A stretch of 64,000 nt of DNA from Ornithobacterium rhinotracheale DSM 15997 (GCF_000265465.1 NC_018016.1:2160001-2224000); one strand, 5' to 3'. Positions 40,293-49,504 are shown, counted from the first letter of the stretch. Numbers and translations are program-made. The notes: a model not told the origin generated them from the letters alone.

Positions 40293-41045
40293 ATGAGCAG
40301 TAATATTTTATCCATCCTTTTTGAAAAGGATGGATTTTCTTTTTGTAGTTTTAAGGATCAGAAGATTATTGCCACAGATTTTACGCCTTATGAGGTAAAT
40401 TCTGAGGTGGCAATAGAACTCGTGCTAGAGCATAAAATCAAGGATAATTTATATCTAAAGCAAGAGTATGATCAAGTTTATGCGCAAGTGCTCGGAGAGC
40501 AATTTTGTATTGTGCCAGATGAATACTACCAGCAAGAAAAAGACAATGAATTGTGGATTTCGTTCAACACAGAGTTATATGAAAATGACAAAGTAGTAAA
40601 CGAAAAACTTGTAAATACCGATGCACATTTTCTATACAGTTATCCCATAGAAATTGAGCAGATGTTGTCTAAATTTTATCCTAAGTATGAAATTTCGAGT
40701 GCATCGAGAGCTTTTTTAAATGCAATAAGTACCGATAACGAAACGCCAGAAGTTTTTGTGAATATCCATCATCGTTCGGTAGAGATTTTATGTCTTAAAA
40801 ATCAAAAATTGTTGTTTTACAATGTATTTTCGGTGCAATCGAAAAATGATATAATTTATTATATTTTAAATGTTTATAAGCAACTTTCACTAGATACCAA
40901 TCAAGATAAATTATACTTTTTTGGAAATGAAGAAAATTGGGAAGGGCTCATTAAAAAACTTTTAAATTTTGTGCGCCATGTAATCCCTGGAGTGAACGAT
41001 GCTACTGAATTACAATATTATACCCATTATTTAAAACTATTATGA
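40293..41045 (+). CDS. DUF3822 family protein
   Basis: The 250-aa cytoplasmic protein is of a family found next to rsmD in many Bacteroidota. It has an actin/ASKHA-like feel (SILFEKDGFSFCSFKD start, FVNIHHRSVEILCLKNQKLL) like the PilM-type fold, which is interesting beside a pilin-like neighbour; this is a weak inference. The start is the ATG at 40293; a TTG three bases earlier is less likely. Overlaps rsmD by four bases. Confidence 0.7.
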   Translation: MSSNILSILFEKDGFSFCSFKDQKIIATDFTPYEVNSEVAIELVLEHKIKDNLYLKQEYDQVYAQVLGEQFCIVPDEYYQQEKDNELWISFNTELYENDKVVNEKLVNTDAHFLYSYPIEIEQMLSKFYPKYEISSASRAFLNAISTDNETPEVFVNIHHRSVEILCLKNQKLLFYNVFSVQSKNDIIYYILNVYKQLSLDTNQDKLYFFGNEENWEGLIKKLLNFVRHVIPGVNDATELQYYTHYLKLL

Positions 41046-41584
41046 GAATAATCTCTGGAAAATGGAAAGGTCGCAAATTGCAGGCACCTAAAAATTTACC
41101 CACTCGCCCTACCACAGATTTTGCCAAAGAAGGCTTGTTTAATGTGCTGAACAGCCGTTTTTATTTCGAAGATTTACAAGTTTTGGATCTCTTTGCGGGG
41201 ATAGGGAGCATTTCGTATGAGTTTGCTTCTAGAGGTTGCCAATCTGTTACAGGAGTAGATAAACACGCTGCTTGCGTGAAATTCATCAGCCAGACCAAAG
41301 AGCAATTAGAACTTGATAACCTACAAATTTTTAAAGCAGATGTTTTCAGTTTTTTAGCTCAGAATCAAGGTTTAAGCTATGATTTAATCTTTGCCGATCC
41401 GCCGTTTGAATTTGAAAAAGAATCTTATCGAGAAATCTTGGATTTAGTGCTTGAAAATCAGCTGTTAAAACCAGAAGGAACTTTGATTTTAGAGCACTCT
41501 AAAAAAATGGATTTAAGCGATTTTCCAAATTATAAAGAAACCAAAAAGTACGGAAATGTACATTTTAGTTTCTTTAGTAAATAA
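41042..41584 (+). CDS. rsmD: 16S rRNA (guanine(966)-N2)-methyltransferase
   Basis: SAM-dependent methyltransferase (180 aa) acting on 16S rRNA G966. Opening MRIISGKWKGRKLQAP, SAM motif LDLFAGIGSISYEFASRG, catalytic motif FADPPFEF. The length fits RsmD. Translationally coupled to the DUF3822 gene. Ends seven bases from a convergent gene. Confidence 0.93.
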   Translation: MRIISGKWKGRKLQAPKNLPTRPTTDFAKEGLFNVLNSRFYFEDLQVLDLFAGIGSISYEFASRGCQSVTGVDKHAACVKFISQTKEQLELDNLQIFKADVFSFLAQNQGLSYDLIFADPPFEFEKESYREILDLVLENQLLKPEGTLILEHSKKMDLSDFPNYKETKKYGNVHFSFFSK

Positions 41585-41591
41585 TCAAAAT

Positions 41592-42575
41592 TTAAAAATT
41601 ATTGAATTTTTCTGATTGAAATTCTCCTTTGTCATCTGTCCAGATAAGGAGAAATTTCAAATCTTTGCGATTTTGTGCATAGGCTTTAGCTTTGTCCAAT
41701 CCCATAGCCATTAGGGCAGTTGCGGTGGCATCTGCCTCGGCAGCCGTGGGGGCGATCACCGTGGCACTTAAAAGGTTGCTAATTCCCGAGGTTCCGTCGA
41801 TAGGGTTCATGGTGTGCACCACTTTGTCGCCGTTGTCTAAAATATGGAATTTGCGGTAATTTCCAGAAGTAGCAAGCGACTCATTGTCAAGCGGAACGGT
41901 AGTAAACAAATCTTGATCGCCTGATTTAGGCACATCTACACCTACAACCCAAGTGTTCCCATCTTCTTTTTTGCCTTTGGCTCTGATTTCGCCACCGATT
42001 TCAACTAAGTAACTTTTTACCCCCGCTTGGTCGAGTATATGTGCCACATAATCATTGATATAGCCCGTAATAGCATTGAAGACTAATTCAGTTCTGGTAT
42101 CATTTTTTAAAATAGAATCGTTGCGTACAGCGGTTTTAGCAATTCCCACAAATTGCATTACAGAATCCACTTGAGCTCGGCTTGGTTTGTTATGGATTTT
42201 AGCCTTTTTAAAGCCGTAAAGATTAGAAAGCGGTTGCACTGTGGGGTCGAAATAGCCATCAGTTTTTTGGTTAAAATCTTGGCACTGTTTCCATAAATCA
42301 ATCACGATAGAATCCACAGCCGTACCTTTTTCCGATTGATTAAATCGCTCAACATCGGTGCCCGATTTGTAAGTAGAGATTTTGTCATCGAAAAAAGTAA
42401 GAGCTTTTATAATTTCATCGCTTAAATCTTTGTCTGAATAATATTGAATCCCATAAGTCGATCCAAAAGCATCGCCTTTAGCATAACGCAAAGTAGGCTC
42501 GGTTGATTCTGTTTTTTTGTTGCAACCTACATTTAATAATAAAAGCGAGGAGGCTAAAATAATTGATTTTTTCAT
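41592..42575 (-). CDS. apbE: FAD:protein FMN transferase (ApbE), lipoprotein
   Basis: Periplasmic enzyme (327 aa) that attaches FMN to Thr in flavoproteins such as NqrB, NqrC and RnfG. Lipobox LLNVGC (Cys18). FGSTYGIQYY, DVERFNQSEKG, VEIGGEIRAKG and HTMNPIDGTSGI match the ApbE core. It overlaps by one base the upstream gene, which is often annotated as NqrF-related, consistent with an Nqr link. Confidence 0.93.
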   Translation of the reverse strand: MKKSIILASSLLLLNVGCNKKTESTEPTLRYAKGDAFGSTYGIQYYSDKDLSDEIIKALTFFDDKISTYKSGTDVERFNQSEKGTAVDSIVIDLWKQCQDFNQKTDGYFDPTVQPLSNLYGFKKAKIHNKPSRAQVDSVMQFVGIAKTAVRNDSILKNDTRTELVFNAITGYINDYVAHILDQAGVKSYLVEIGGEIRAKGKKEDGNTWVVGVDVPKSGDQDLFTTVPLDNESLATSGNYRKFHILDNGDKVVHTMNPIDGTSGISNLLSATVIAPTAAEADATATALMAMGLDKAKAYAQNRKDLKFLLIWTDDKGEFQSEKFNNF

Positions 42576-42931
42576 TAGCTTAAAAAATTAAATCCATTAA
42601 AAAGTAATTTGTAGGCTTCGCCCTTTACAGGTTTTCTGCTTAAATCATCTGCGTGCGTGATGCCTACGCCCGCAAACCAAACGCGTGCATCTTGCTCGCG
42701 TGCATGCGCCACCATTTTGCTTGCAATGGCGGGCAATCTTGTGTAATCATCGGGTGGGAGCGAGGCCTGCACCAAGACAAATATATTTTTTTCGTTTTTT
42801 TTGTAGGTTACAAATTGCGGATGTTTTTTGAGTTTGCTATTTACGGCAAGAAATTCAAATCCCATTTTTTGAAGCTCTTCGCCTATAAAATTCATTGCCA
42901 TGTAGTGCAATTCTTCTTCGGTAAATTCCAT
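42575..42931 (-). CDS. Small protein of a family annotated as NqrF-related
   Basis: The 118-aa cytoplasmic protein, mixed alpha/beta, begins MEFTEEELHYMAMNFIGEEL. Homologs in flavobacteria are commonly labelled Na+-NADH-quinone reductase subunit F, but it has no ferredoxin Cys motif and no FAD/NAD domain, so that name is unsafe. It is coupled to apbE (stop and start share a base). Confidence 0.6.
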   Translation of the reverse strand: MEFTEEELHYMAMNFIGEELQKMGFEFLAVNSKLKKHPQFVTYKKNEKNIFVLVQASLPPDDYTRLPAIASKMVAHAREQDARVWFAGVGITHADDLSRKPVKGEAYKLLFNGFNFLS

Positions 42932-42974
42932 GCTAAATTTATTTGAATGTGCAAATTACTATAAAAATTTCTTT

Positions 42975-42982
42975 TAATTTTG
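42975..42982 (+). promoter_or_regulatory. Minus-7 box of the DCC gene
   Basis: TAATTTTG, 19 bases before the ATG at 43001. It favours that ATG over a TTG at 42980. Confidence 0.45.
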
Positions 42983-43000
42983 CTCGAAAGAATTTTTTTA

Positions 43001-43399
43001 ATGGCTGAACGCATAATTTTTTTTGATGGTGTATGCAATTTATGCGATGGATTTGTACAATTTGTTTTAAAGAGAGATAAGAGTAAAGTGTTTAAATTCA
43101 GTTCGTTGCAGTCGGGTTTTGCACAGAAAAAACTAGCTGAACTGGGCGAGAATGCACAAAATTTAAACACAATTTTTTATCTAAAAGATGAGAAGTTATT
43201 TAGCCAATCGCAAGCGGTGATAGAAATTGCTAAAGACTTAGGCTTTCCGTACCGAATAATTTCTGTTTTTCAGGTTTTTCCTCTTTCATTCAGAGATTTT
43301 TTATACCAAAAAGTGGCTAAAAATCGCTATAAATTATTTGGGCAAAAAAACGAATGTATGCTCCCTACGCCCGAATTGAAAAATCAATTTTTGGATTAA
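43001..43399 (+). CDS. DCC-family thiol-disulfide oxidoreductase (DUF393)
   Basis: The 132-aa protein begins MAERIIFFDGVCNLCDG with the DxxCxxC motif that names the family (DGVCNLCD). Thioredoxin-like fold predicted; redox partner unknown. The last four bases overlap the end of the convergent acyltransferase gene. Confidence 0.85.
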   Translation: MAERIIFFDGVCNLCDGFVQFVLKRDKSKVFKFSSLQSGFAQKKLAELGENAQNLNTIFYLKDEKLFSQSQAVIEIAKDLGFPYRIISVFQVFPLSFRDFLYQKVAKNRYKLFGQKNECMLPTPELKNQFLD

Positions 43400-44175
43400 T
43401 TTTCGCCTTCTTCGGGAATAGGTTTTACCTTTATGTATTTTTCTGATTGCTCGATAGCGTCCATTACTTGGTCTATAATTTTTTGAGTGCTATCGTTTTC
43501 ATAATCAATTTCTAAAGGTGGCTTGAAAGTCATAGTTTGCTCAATGCCACGCTTTTTAATCAAAAGCCCTTTTTTGTCAAACGAACGGCGGAATCCATCA
43601 ATCACTACAGGAACCACAATTGGTTTGTTCTTTTTGATGATATGTGCAGTTCCCTTTCTACCAGGTGCAAAAGCTTTGGTAGTGCCTTGTGGGAAGGTAA
43701 TTACCCAGCCTTGTTGCAAAGCTTTTTCAATATTATCAATTTCTTTTAAATCAACTTTTCGATTGATGTTTTTTCCCGCTTCGCGCCATGTTCTTTTCAC
43801 GGTAACGGCTCCTGCCAGAGAAAATATTTTAGCCAAAAGACCTTTATTCATGGTTTCTTTTGCCGCTACATAGTACATATCAATTTTAGGATTTAGCAGG
43901 TAAATAGGGTTTTTAATTGAATTTTGAAATCCATTTTTCACGCTGCTGAATACATGATACATCGCCGAAACATCTGCAAAATAGGTTTGGTGATTCGATA
44001 CAAAAAGTACATTTTGCTCTGGGAGATTGGCGATATTTTCGGTTCCTTGGATTTTCAACTTGTTGAATCCGTTGTATCTACGATACGAAATTGCACCAAA
44101 GGTGAAAATGATAAATCGCTTGATGAAATGTGGATACCCAAAGGCATCGAAAAATATATTTTTTTTACGACTCAC
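43396..44175 (-). CDS. Lysophospholipid acyltransferase (PlsC-like)
   Basis: Membrane-associated 1-acylglycerol-3-phosphate acyltransferase family (259 aa). Motif I appears as SNHQTYFADV, which has five rather than four residues between His and Asp; motif III is FPQGTTKAF where FPEGTR is usual. These variants occur in a Bacteroidota subgroup, as far as I recall, so the acceptor may differ from lysophosphatidate. An N-terminal hydrophobic segment (FIIFTFGAISY) is seen. Confidence 0.8.
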   Translation of the reverse strand: MSRKKNIFFDAFGYPHFIKRFIIFTFGAISYRRYNGFNKLKIQGTENIANLPEQNVLFVSNHQTYFADVSAMYHVFSSVKNGFQNSIKNPIYLLNPKIDMYYVAAKETMNKGLLAKIFSLAGAVTVKRTWREAGKNINRKVDLKEIDNIEKALQQGWVITFPQGTTKAFAPGRKGTAHIIKKNKPIVVPVVIDGFRRSFDKKGLLIKKRGIEQTMTFKPPLEIDYENDSTQKIIDQVMDAIEQSEKYIKVKPIPEEGEN

Positions 44176-44192
44176 AATCTAATTTTTTAAGG

Positions 44193-44846
44193 CTACAAAT
44201 TTAATGAATTTCGCAAAAATACAAGAAATTCATTTAACATCATTGCAGTTGCGCCCCAGCAAATTAAATTATTGGGCAAAGCAAATGCAGGCACTTGGTG
44301 TGCAATATTGTCCACAACTACGGTGTGTTTTATAATGTTGGGCGAGTGAATAAATTCATTTAATTTTAATGGAACAATGGCTTTTACTTCTCGCTCAGAG
44401 GGGATAAAATTTGGCTCGCCTTTGTAAACCCCTACAAAGGGGTGCACCATAAAGTTGCTTGGAGGAATAAATAATTGACTTAATTCGCCCACGATTTCTA
44501 TACAATTGGGATTTGCATTGATTTCCTCTAGACTTTCTCGCAAAGCAGTGTCTTGCAGATCCCCATCTACGGATTCCACTCTTCCGCCAGGGAACCCAAT
44601 TTGATTGGAGTGAACGCCAGGATAGGTGTTTCTGTGAATTACGGGAAAATACAATTCGCCATTTTCTTCATACACAATGATGAGTACAGCTGCAATCCTA
44701 GGATTGGCAGGATTATATCTCGCCTTGTCTACCAAGTTTTGACGATAGGGCGGTGCCATTACTTTTTGGGCTTTCCAGCCAGGTGTTTTTGTGTTTCTAA
44801 ATAGGCTTTTAATGTTTGAGGATGTAAGGTTATTTATAGGTTTCAT
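44193..44846 (-). CDS. Nudix hydrolase, CoA pyrophosphatase-like
   Basis: The 217-aa protein has a Nudix box spread over GFPGGRVES and ALRESLEEI, and before it AAVLIIVYEENGELYFPVI. HPGVHSNQ-like text (TYPGVHSNQIGFPGGR) is the UPF0035 signature of CoA diphosphatases (NudL/YeaB). It probably hydrolyses CoA or derivatives. Single gene unit. Confidence 0.85.
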   Translation of the reverse strand: MKPINNLTSSNIKSLFRNTKTPGWKAQKVMAPPYRQNLVDKARYNPANPRIAAVLIIVYEENGELYFPVIHRNTYPGVHSNQIGFPGGRVESVDGDLQDTALRESLEEINANPNCIEIVGELSQLFIPPSNFMVHPFVGVYKGEPNFIPSEREVKAIVPLKLNEFIHSPNIIKHTVVVDNIAHQVPAFALPNNLICWGATAMMLNEFLVFLRNSLNL

Positions 44847-44859
44847 AGTTTAAGGTTTA

Positions 44860-44897
44860 TAAAAAAGGCTATACTTATTTAAAAGTATAGCCCTAAA
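44860..44897 (-). terminator. Intrinsic terminator of the subtilase gene
   Basis: GGCTATACTT and AAGTATAGCC arms, T-run on the minus strand after the protease stop. Confidence 0.8.
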
Positions 44898-44926
44898 ATT
44901 AAGAAATTTAATAATTAAAAACTATA

Positions 44927-46612
44927 TTATTTCTTTCTTTTTTTACTAGACTTTTTGTTTTTCTTTGTTTCAGCTTTCGCTGGGGCAGTAACTCCTGCTT
45001 TTGCATTAGATACTTCTTCCGCTTTTTTAAGTGCTTTCAATGCATCTACCACTACACCGTGAGTAGAAATATCTTTCAAGTTTTCGTTGTAGTTTCCAGT
45101 TTCGATTAAGATATTTCTGATTTCTTGTGCAGTAAGGTTAGGGAAATAGCTCCAAACCAATGCCGCAATACCAGCTACTACTGGAGACGCCATCGAAGTT
45201 CCTTGTAGGTATTTGTAGCTTGCATCTGGCACAGTAGAGTAGATTTCTACTCCAGGGGCAAAGATATCTACTTGTTGTTTACCATAGTTTGAGAAACTAG
45301 CTTTGATGTTTTTGTTGTCTGGAGTGCTAGCTCCCACAGTGAGCAATGAGTTACTCACAGGGTGTCCGTTTCTAAAGTTGGTAGGGTAGTGGATATCTGT
45401 ATCAATGTTTACATCATCATTACCTGCTGCTTTTACTAAAAGAACATTGTGATCTGTAGCATATTTAATCGCGTCCCAAACGGCTTGCTTGTTTGGAGAA
45501 TATGGTTTACCAAAACTCATGTTGATGACTTTTGCACCATTATCTACTGCGTAACGAATCGCGTTTGCCACATCTTTATCTCTCTCATCTCCATCTGGCA
45601 CAGTGCGCACATTCATGATTTTTACATTTTCAGCGACACCATTCATTCCGATACCGTTGTTTCTCACCGCACCTATGATACCTGCCACATGCGTTCCGTG
45701 GAGTGCATCTGGACCTTCTACGGTATTGTTTCCGTAGATTCTTTCGTTTACATCATTGTAGTTATCTCCTACGATGGCGCGTGGATCATAATCAAGGTTT
45801 AAATAATAATCTAATTTACCTTTGTAGTGGTTTAGGTATTCATTTCCTTGTTCTTTAAACTCTTCAATGATTTTATTGGCTGTAGTTCCAAAAAATTCTT
45901 CAGCAGATGCAGTGTTTACAGCTGATAGTATTTTTTCTTTCATGAATGCAGCCTCTTGCCCTTTAGGTGTAAATACTTTGATATCTTCTAGGCTAATGAC
46001 TTTGTCTCCTCCGTACTCTTTGGCAAATTCTTCAAAAATTTTCAAAGTTTGATTGATTTGTCCTTCGGCTTGAGCTACAGCCATTTGCGCTTCTGCTAAT
46101 TCTTCTTTGTATTTAGGCAGAATTTCTTGGTATTCAGCGTATTTTTTAGGATACTTTTGCTGGTTAAGTTTGTTTTCAGCTTCGTTTTTAGAATCAAATA
46201 AAGCTTTGTATTCTCTTACTAAACGAGTGATTTCTGTGTTGTCGTGGTCTACATCTCCATTTGGTCCACCGATAAAGTTCCAGCCGTGGATATCGTCGAT
46301 GTATCCGTTTCCGTCGTCATCTATTCCGTTTCCTGGGATTTCTTTTACATTCGTCCACATGTTTGCTTGCAAATCTGGGTGATCTCCTTCGATACCACTG
46401 TCGATTACGGCAACGATTACTGGGCTAGATTTTAAACCTTTAGATTTTGCATAAGCATATGCATCGTCTGTGGCTACACCATAGATTGAATCTTTGGCAT
46501 AGTTTACATGAAACCAGTTTTGTTTGGCTAGCTCTTTTGCAGATGGCTGTTCTTGCGCTTGAGCAAATACAAAACCTGCTACTAGAGATAAGCTGAGTAC
46601 TAATTTTTTCAT
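44927..46612 (-). CDS. Exported subtilisin-like serine protease (S8)
   Basis: The 561-aa protein has a signal peptide ending near FVFAQAQ. Catalytic Asp71 is in AVIDSGIEGDHPD, His305 in HGTHVAGIIG, Ser in GTSMASPVVAG. Between Asp and His is an insert of roughly 160 residues, charged and helical (EYQEILPKYKEELAEAQ), unlike classic subtilisins. The C-terminus is a basic tail (KKNKKSSKKRKK), not a recognisable T9SS domain. Its ATG directly follows the wbqC-like stop with no gap, so the two are co-transcribed. Confidence 0.92.
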   Translation of the reverse strand: MKKLVLSLSLVAGFVFAQAQEQPSAKELAKQNWFHVNYAKDSIYGVATDDAYAYAKSKGLKSSPVIVAVIDSGIEGDHPDLQANMWTNVKEIPGNGIDDDGNGYIDDIHGWNFIGGPNGDVDHDNTEITRLVREYKALFDSKNEAENKLNQQKYPKKYAEYQEILPKYKEELAEAQMAVAQAEGQINQTLKIFEEFAKEYGGDKVISLEDIKVFTPKGQEAAFMKEKILSAVNTASAEEFFGTTANKIIEEFKEQGNEYLNHYKGKLDYYLNLDYDPRAIVGDNYNDVNERIYGNNTVEGPDALHGTHVAGIIGAVRNNGIGMNGVAENVKIMNVRTVPDGDERDKDVANAIRYAVDNGAKVINMSFGKPYSPNKQAVWDAIKYATDHNVLLVKAAGNDDVNIDTDIHYPTNFRNGHPVSNSLLTVGASTPDNKNIKASFSNYGKQQVDIFAPGVEIYSTVPDASYKYLQGTSMASPVVAGIAALVWSYFPNLTAQEIRNILIETGNYNENLKDISTHGVVVDALKALKKAEEVSNAKAGVTAPAKAETKKNKKSSKKRKK

Positions 46613-47218
46613 TTATTGTTGTTTTAAATTTTTTAAATAAACTATACTTTGTGGTCCTTCATTAAACAATAGATCCACTACGCTTAAATCTGGAATAAAT
46701 TGTATTTTTTCGCTAAATACCTGCGTATATTCTGGCAAATCTTCTACAGGATTTTTGGCATCATAGGCTTGTCTAAAATCTTCTGCGGGCGATTCGATAT
46801 ACGATTCAGAAAGCGAAAATTTATTTTCGACTTGAAGCAAACTCAAAAGTTGTTCCAAAATTTCCAAATTTAAGTCTAAAAGGAATTTATGTTTTTTCTC
46901 AAATATGGGCATTAAATCGTCTTCGTAATACTCAAAGTAGGGTGAGCGACGATAGGCTGCCTCAAAGGAGCGCAAATGTTCCTTTTGCCAATCTTGTGCA
47001 TAGCTTATTTGCAAATCCTTCATGGCGCGTTTTCCTGTGTGGGCAATGGGCACTACGAGTTTTTGCAAGCCGTTTGGACTTAGGATATGACAACGATTTC
47101 TGTAAGTTTGTTTTTGATAGTTTTCGTACACATCAATACACGGATTTTCTTGCGATAAAAAATCTGCAAAAAATCTAATTGGCGGAAAATATTGTGATGA
47201 AAATGCGTTCAATTCCAT
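46613..47218 (-). CDS. WbqC-like family protein
   Basis: The 201-aa protein with SSQYFPPIRFFADF at the start and YQKQTYRNRCHILSPNG is typical of the WbqC family, found in O-antigen loci and scattered elsewhere, mechanism unclear. The frame is open 39 bases further up, but a minus-7 box (TATTTTTG, 47230-47237) and the family start favour the ATG at 47218. It directly precedes the subtilase. Confidence 0.8.
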   Translation of the reverse strand: MELNAFSSQYFPPIRFFADFLSQENPCIDVYENYQKQTYRNRCHILSPNGLQKLVVPIAHTGKRAMKDLQISYAQDWQKEHLRSFEAAYRRSPYFEYYEDDLMPIFEKKHKFLLDLNLEILEQLLSLLQVENKFSLSESYIESPAEDFRQAYDAKNPVEDLPEYTQVFSEKIQFIPDLSVVDLLFNEGPQSIVYLKNLKQQ

Positions 47219-47229
47219 ATGATTTTCTA

Positions 47230-47237
47230 CAAAAATA
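47230..47237 (-). promoter_or_regulatory. Minus-7 box of the wbqC-subtilase unit
   Basis: TATTTTTG on the minus strand, 12 bases before the ATG at 47218. Confidence 0.45.
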
Positions 47238-47329
47238 AACATTTTTCCGAAAAACAAATCAAATAATCTTTAATTGAACAAATTATCTGATTGGCGATAT
47301 TTTTAAATTTCGGATAGATTTAGCGAGCT

Positions 47330-48454
47330 TTAGCCTTTGTTCTCCTCCTCTGATTTTTCGTTGAGATGAATGTTCCAAACTTTTACTTCATCTTTTTCGG
47401 TAATGCCTTTGAGAATTTCGATGTTTTCGCCATCACTCACGCCTAAACGAATGGGTTTTTTGATCCATTCTTCGCCGTTTTTCACTTCTACAAAGGCAGT
47501 GCCGTCGTCTTCATACTGAATGTTTGATTCAGCTAAAACCAATACATTTTTCTTGTTCTCGGTCGTGATTTCGGCATTGGCACTGTAGCCTGCACGGATG
47601 AAATCGTTTTGATTTAAATTCACGCTGGCTTTGATTTCAAATTCCACAATCCCATTGTTTCTGATGCCCGATGGCGCGATAAAATCAAGCGTTCCTGTAA
47701 AAGTTTCATTGGGCAAGGCACCGATTTTGATTTCAAGTGGCATGCCTATCTTTAGTTTTCCTACTTCGGCTTCGTCTACACGACCTTCAAAAATCATGTC
47801 TTTGATATTGGCAATGGTGGCAATGGTTGTCCCTGTGCTAAAGTTGCTGATTTCTTGCACATTGTCTCCAATTTCTACAGGGATGTCTAGAATCATTCCG
47901 TTGATAGTGGAGCGAATTTGCGTAGTAGAATATTGCTCAAGCCCAGGTGCCACGCCTGTCTTGGCGGTGTGGTAATTGTTTTCGGCATTTTTTAAACTTT
48001 GTTTGGCTGAATTATAAGCCGCAAGAGCTGTTTCGTATTCGGCTTTGGAAATCACGCCTTGCGAGTAGAGCAATTTTTGGCGATTGTAGTGTCGCGTTTG
48101 GTTGGCAAGTTCCGTTTGGGTGGAATTGATTTGCATCTGTGCCGAATTTAGGCTATTGACATTTGGGATTACTTTTATTGTGGCAAGTAATTGCCCATTG
48201 GTAACCTCCATACCTTCTTTCACTTTAATGGATTGAATCACGCCTGTGATATTGGGCTTGATTTCGATTTTTTCGCGTGGTTTTACTTCGCCTGTGGCTA
48301 CTGCCGTTTTCTTAATGTCTGTTCTAAAAGCATGTGTGGTCTCGTACACCACATTTTCGGCAGTACTTTTTTGGTAGTTATAGGAAAAAGCCCATATTCC
48401 TAGGCATAAAACTAATAAAACAAGGACTGCTATAATGATTTTTTTAGCTTTCAT
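47330..48454 (-). CDS. Periplasmic adaptor (HlyD/RND membrane-fusion) protein
   Basis: The 374-aa protein has an N-terminal membrane anchor (IIIAVLVLLVLCLGIWAF), then a lipoyl half (PNITGVIQSIKVKEGMEV), a helical hairpin (about 100-165), the second lipoyl half, and beta-barrel domains. MacA/HlyD type, links an inner-membrane exporter to a TolC-like channel. It probably serves the ABC genes at 50.3-53.5 kb on the same strand, from which it is separated by two small genes. Confidence 0.88.
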   Translation of the reverse strand: MKAKKIIIAVLVLLVLCLGIWAFSYNYQKSTAENVVYETTHAFRTDIKKTAVATGEVKPREKIEIKPNITGVIQSIKVKEGMEVTNGQLLATIKVIPNVNSLNSAQMQINSTQTELANQTRHYNRQKLLYSQGVISKAEYETALAAYNSAKQSLKNAENNYHTAKTGVAPGLEQYSTTQIRSTINGMILDIPVEIGDNVQEISNFSTGTTIATIANIKDMIFEGRVDEAEVGKLKIGMPLEIKIGALPNETFTGTLDFIAPSGIRNNGIVEFEIKASVNLNQNDFIRAGYSANAEITTENKKNVLVLAESNIQYEDDGTAFVEVKNGEEWIKKPIRLGVSDGENIEILKGITEKDEVKVWNIHLNEKSEEENKG

Positions 48455-48568
48455 GTGTTAGATAATTAAGGTTTGGCTAAAATATGGATTTTATTTGAAA
48501 TAAGCGCGTCTAGAAACGAAAAAATAGTCGTTTTCCAAATGCGCTTAAATTTAAAATGGTGAAAGGTT

Positions 48569-49225
48569 TTAGCTTCTTACGAATTTGCCAACGCTCTCTA
48601 GTAGCTGTGGGCGATCTTCTAAAGCGATTCTGGATACGGCGTAGAAATCTCGCACCCAATCGGAAAGCTCGGTAAAGGCTTTGTTTTTCTGTTGGGTAGC
48701 GTTTTGGTTTTCGCCTTTTTCTTTTTCGTATTTGGCGCGTAGGCTTTCCACTTTTTGGATTTGTGCCACTTGGGCTTCTACTACGCTTTGATTGATTTTA
48801 AATTTTTCTAACAAAGGTTTGGCTTCGCTATGGCTTTGGGCTTGCTCATAAAAGGTTTTGATTTCCTCCAATGCCTTGAGATAGGCGGCAGATAGCGTGC
48901 CATCGATAGCGAGGCTTTTCCAGAGTTCTGTTCTTTTCATCAAAGCCACTTTGGCTATTTTTCTGTGTTTGCTGTAGGTTTTTTTTAGGGAGTTAAAGGC
49001 GTTGGCAAATTGGGCATAGGCTTCTTTTTCTTCGGTAGTTTCTTGCTTGTTTTGATTATATAGCTGTTGTGTTTTGTCGAATAGGGCTTTGCCTTCGGCT
49101 ATTTTTTCTTCGTCGTAGCCATATTCTGCCATTTCGGTTTTTAAGTCTTGTACCTCATCTAGATTGGTGAATAGTAATCTGTAATTTTCAAGATATTGGA
49201 GTTCGGAATTTTTTAATTTGCTCAT
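48569..49225 (-). CDS. Helical protein of unknown function
   Basis: The 218-aa protein is almost wholly alpha-helical, charged, with coiled-coil-like stretches and no signal peptide or membrane helix. It begins MSKLKNSELQYLENY. I do not recognise a family. It lies between the adaptor and the repeat block, on the strand of the ABC genes. Confidence 0.65.
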   Translation of the reverse strand: MSKLKNSELQYLENYRLLFTNLDEVQDLKTEMAEYGYDEEKIAEGKALFDKTQQLYNQNKQETTEEKEAYAQFANAFNSLKKTYSKHRKIAKVALMKRTELWKSLAIDGTLSAAYLKALEEIKTFYEQAQSHSEAKPLLEKFKINQSVVEAQVAQIQKVESLRAKYEKEKGENQNATQQKNKAFTELSDWVRDFYAVSRIALEDRPQLLESVGKFVRS

Positions 49226-49340
49226 AATAATTTATTTTAATTGGTTTTCATTCTCCAAATATACAAAAAAAAACAATTATTCTTCTATTCTTATAAGTCA
49301 TTTTTTGATTTTTATTTAAATAAATGGACTCCTGATTGCT

Positions 49341-49448
49341 ATTTTTGTATTCCTACGGATAGTTTTTGTATTTCTACAGGACATTATTGTATTCCTACAA
49401 GGGATTTGTGGGTTCCTACTGGTGATTGTTCTATTCTTATAAGTAATT
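49341..49448. repeat. Imperfect tandem repeats of about 21 bases
   Basis: About five units with the core TTGTATTCCTACAAGGGAT (variants TTTGTATTCCTACGGATAG, TTTGTATTTCTACAGGACAT, TTGTGGGTTCCTACTGGTGAT, TTCTATTCTTATAAGTAAT). A further lone TCTATTCTTATAAGT lies near 49282. The gap 49226-49535 holds only this block and a terminator. Confidence 0.65.
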
Positions 49449-49473
49449 GGGCTGTTTTTAAGAATGATTATTG

Positions 49474-49504
49474 CAAAAAAGCACGAGCATATTGCTCGTG
49501 CTTA
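49474..49504 (-). terminator. Intrinsic terminator of the NlpE-like gene
   Basis: AGCACGAGCA and TGCTCGTGCT with a two-to-three-base loop; T-run on the minus strand. Confidence 0.8.

Noticed and set aside
42575-42931. NqrF, subunit F of the sodium-pumping NADH dehydrogenase
   Set aside because: At 118 residues it lacks the ferredoxin and reductase domains of NqrF. The common label seems to be a transferred error.
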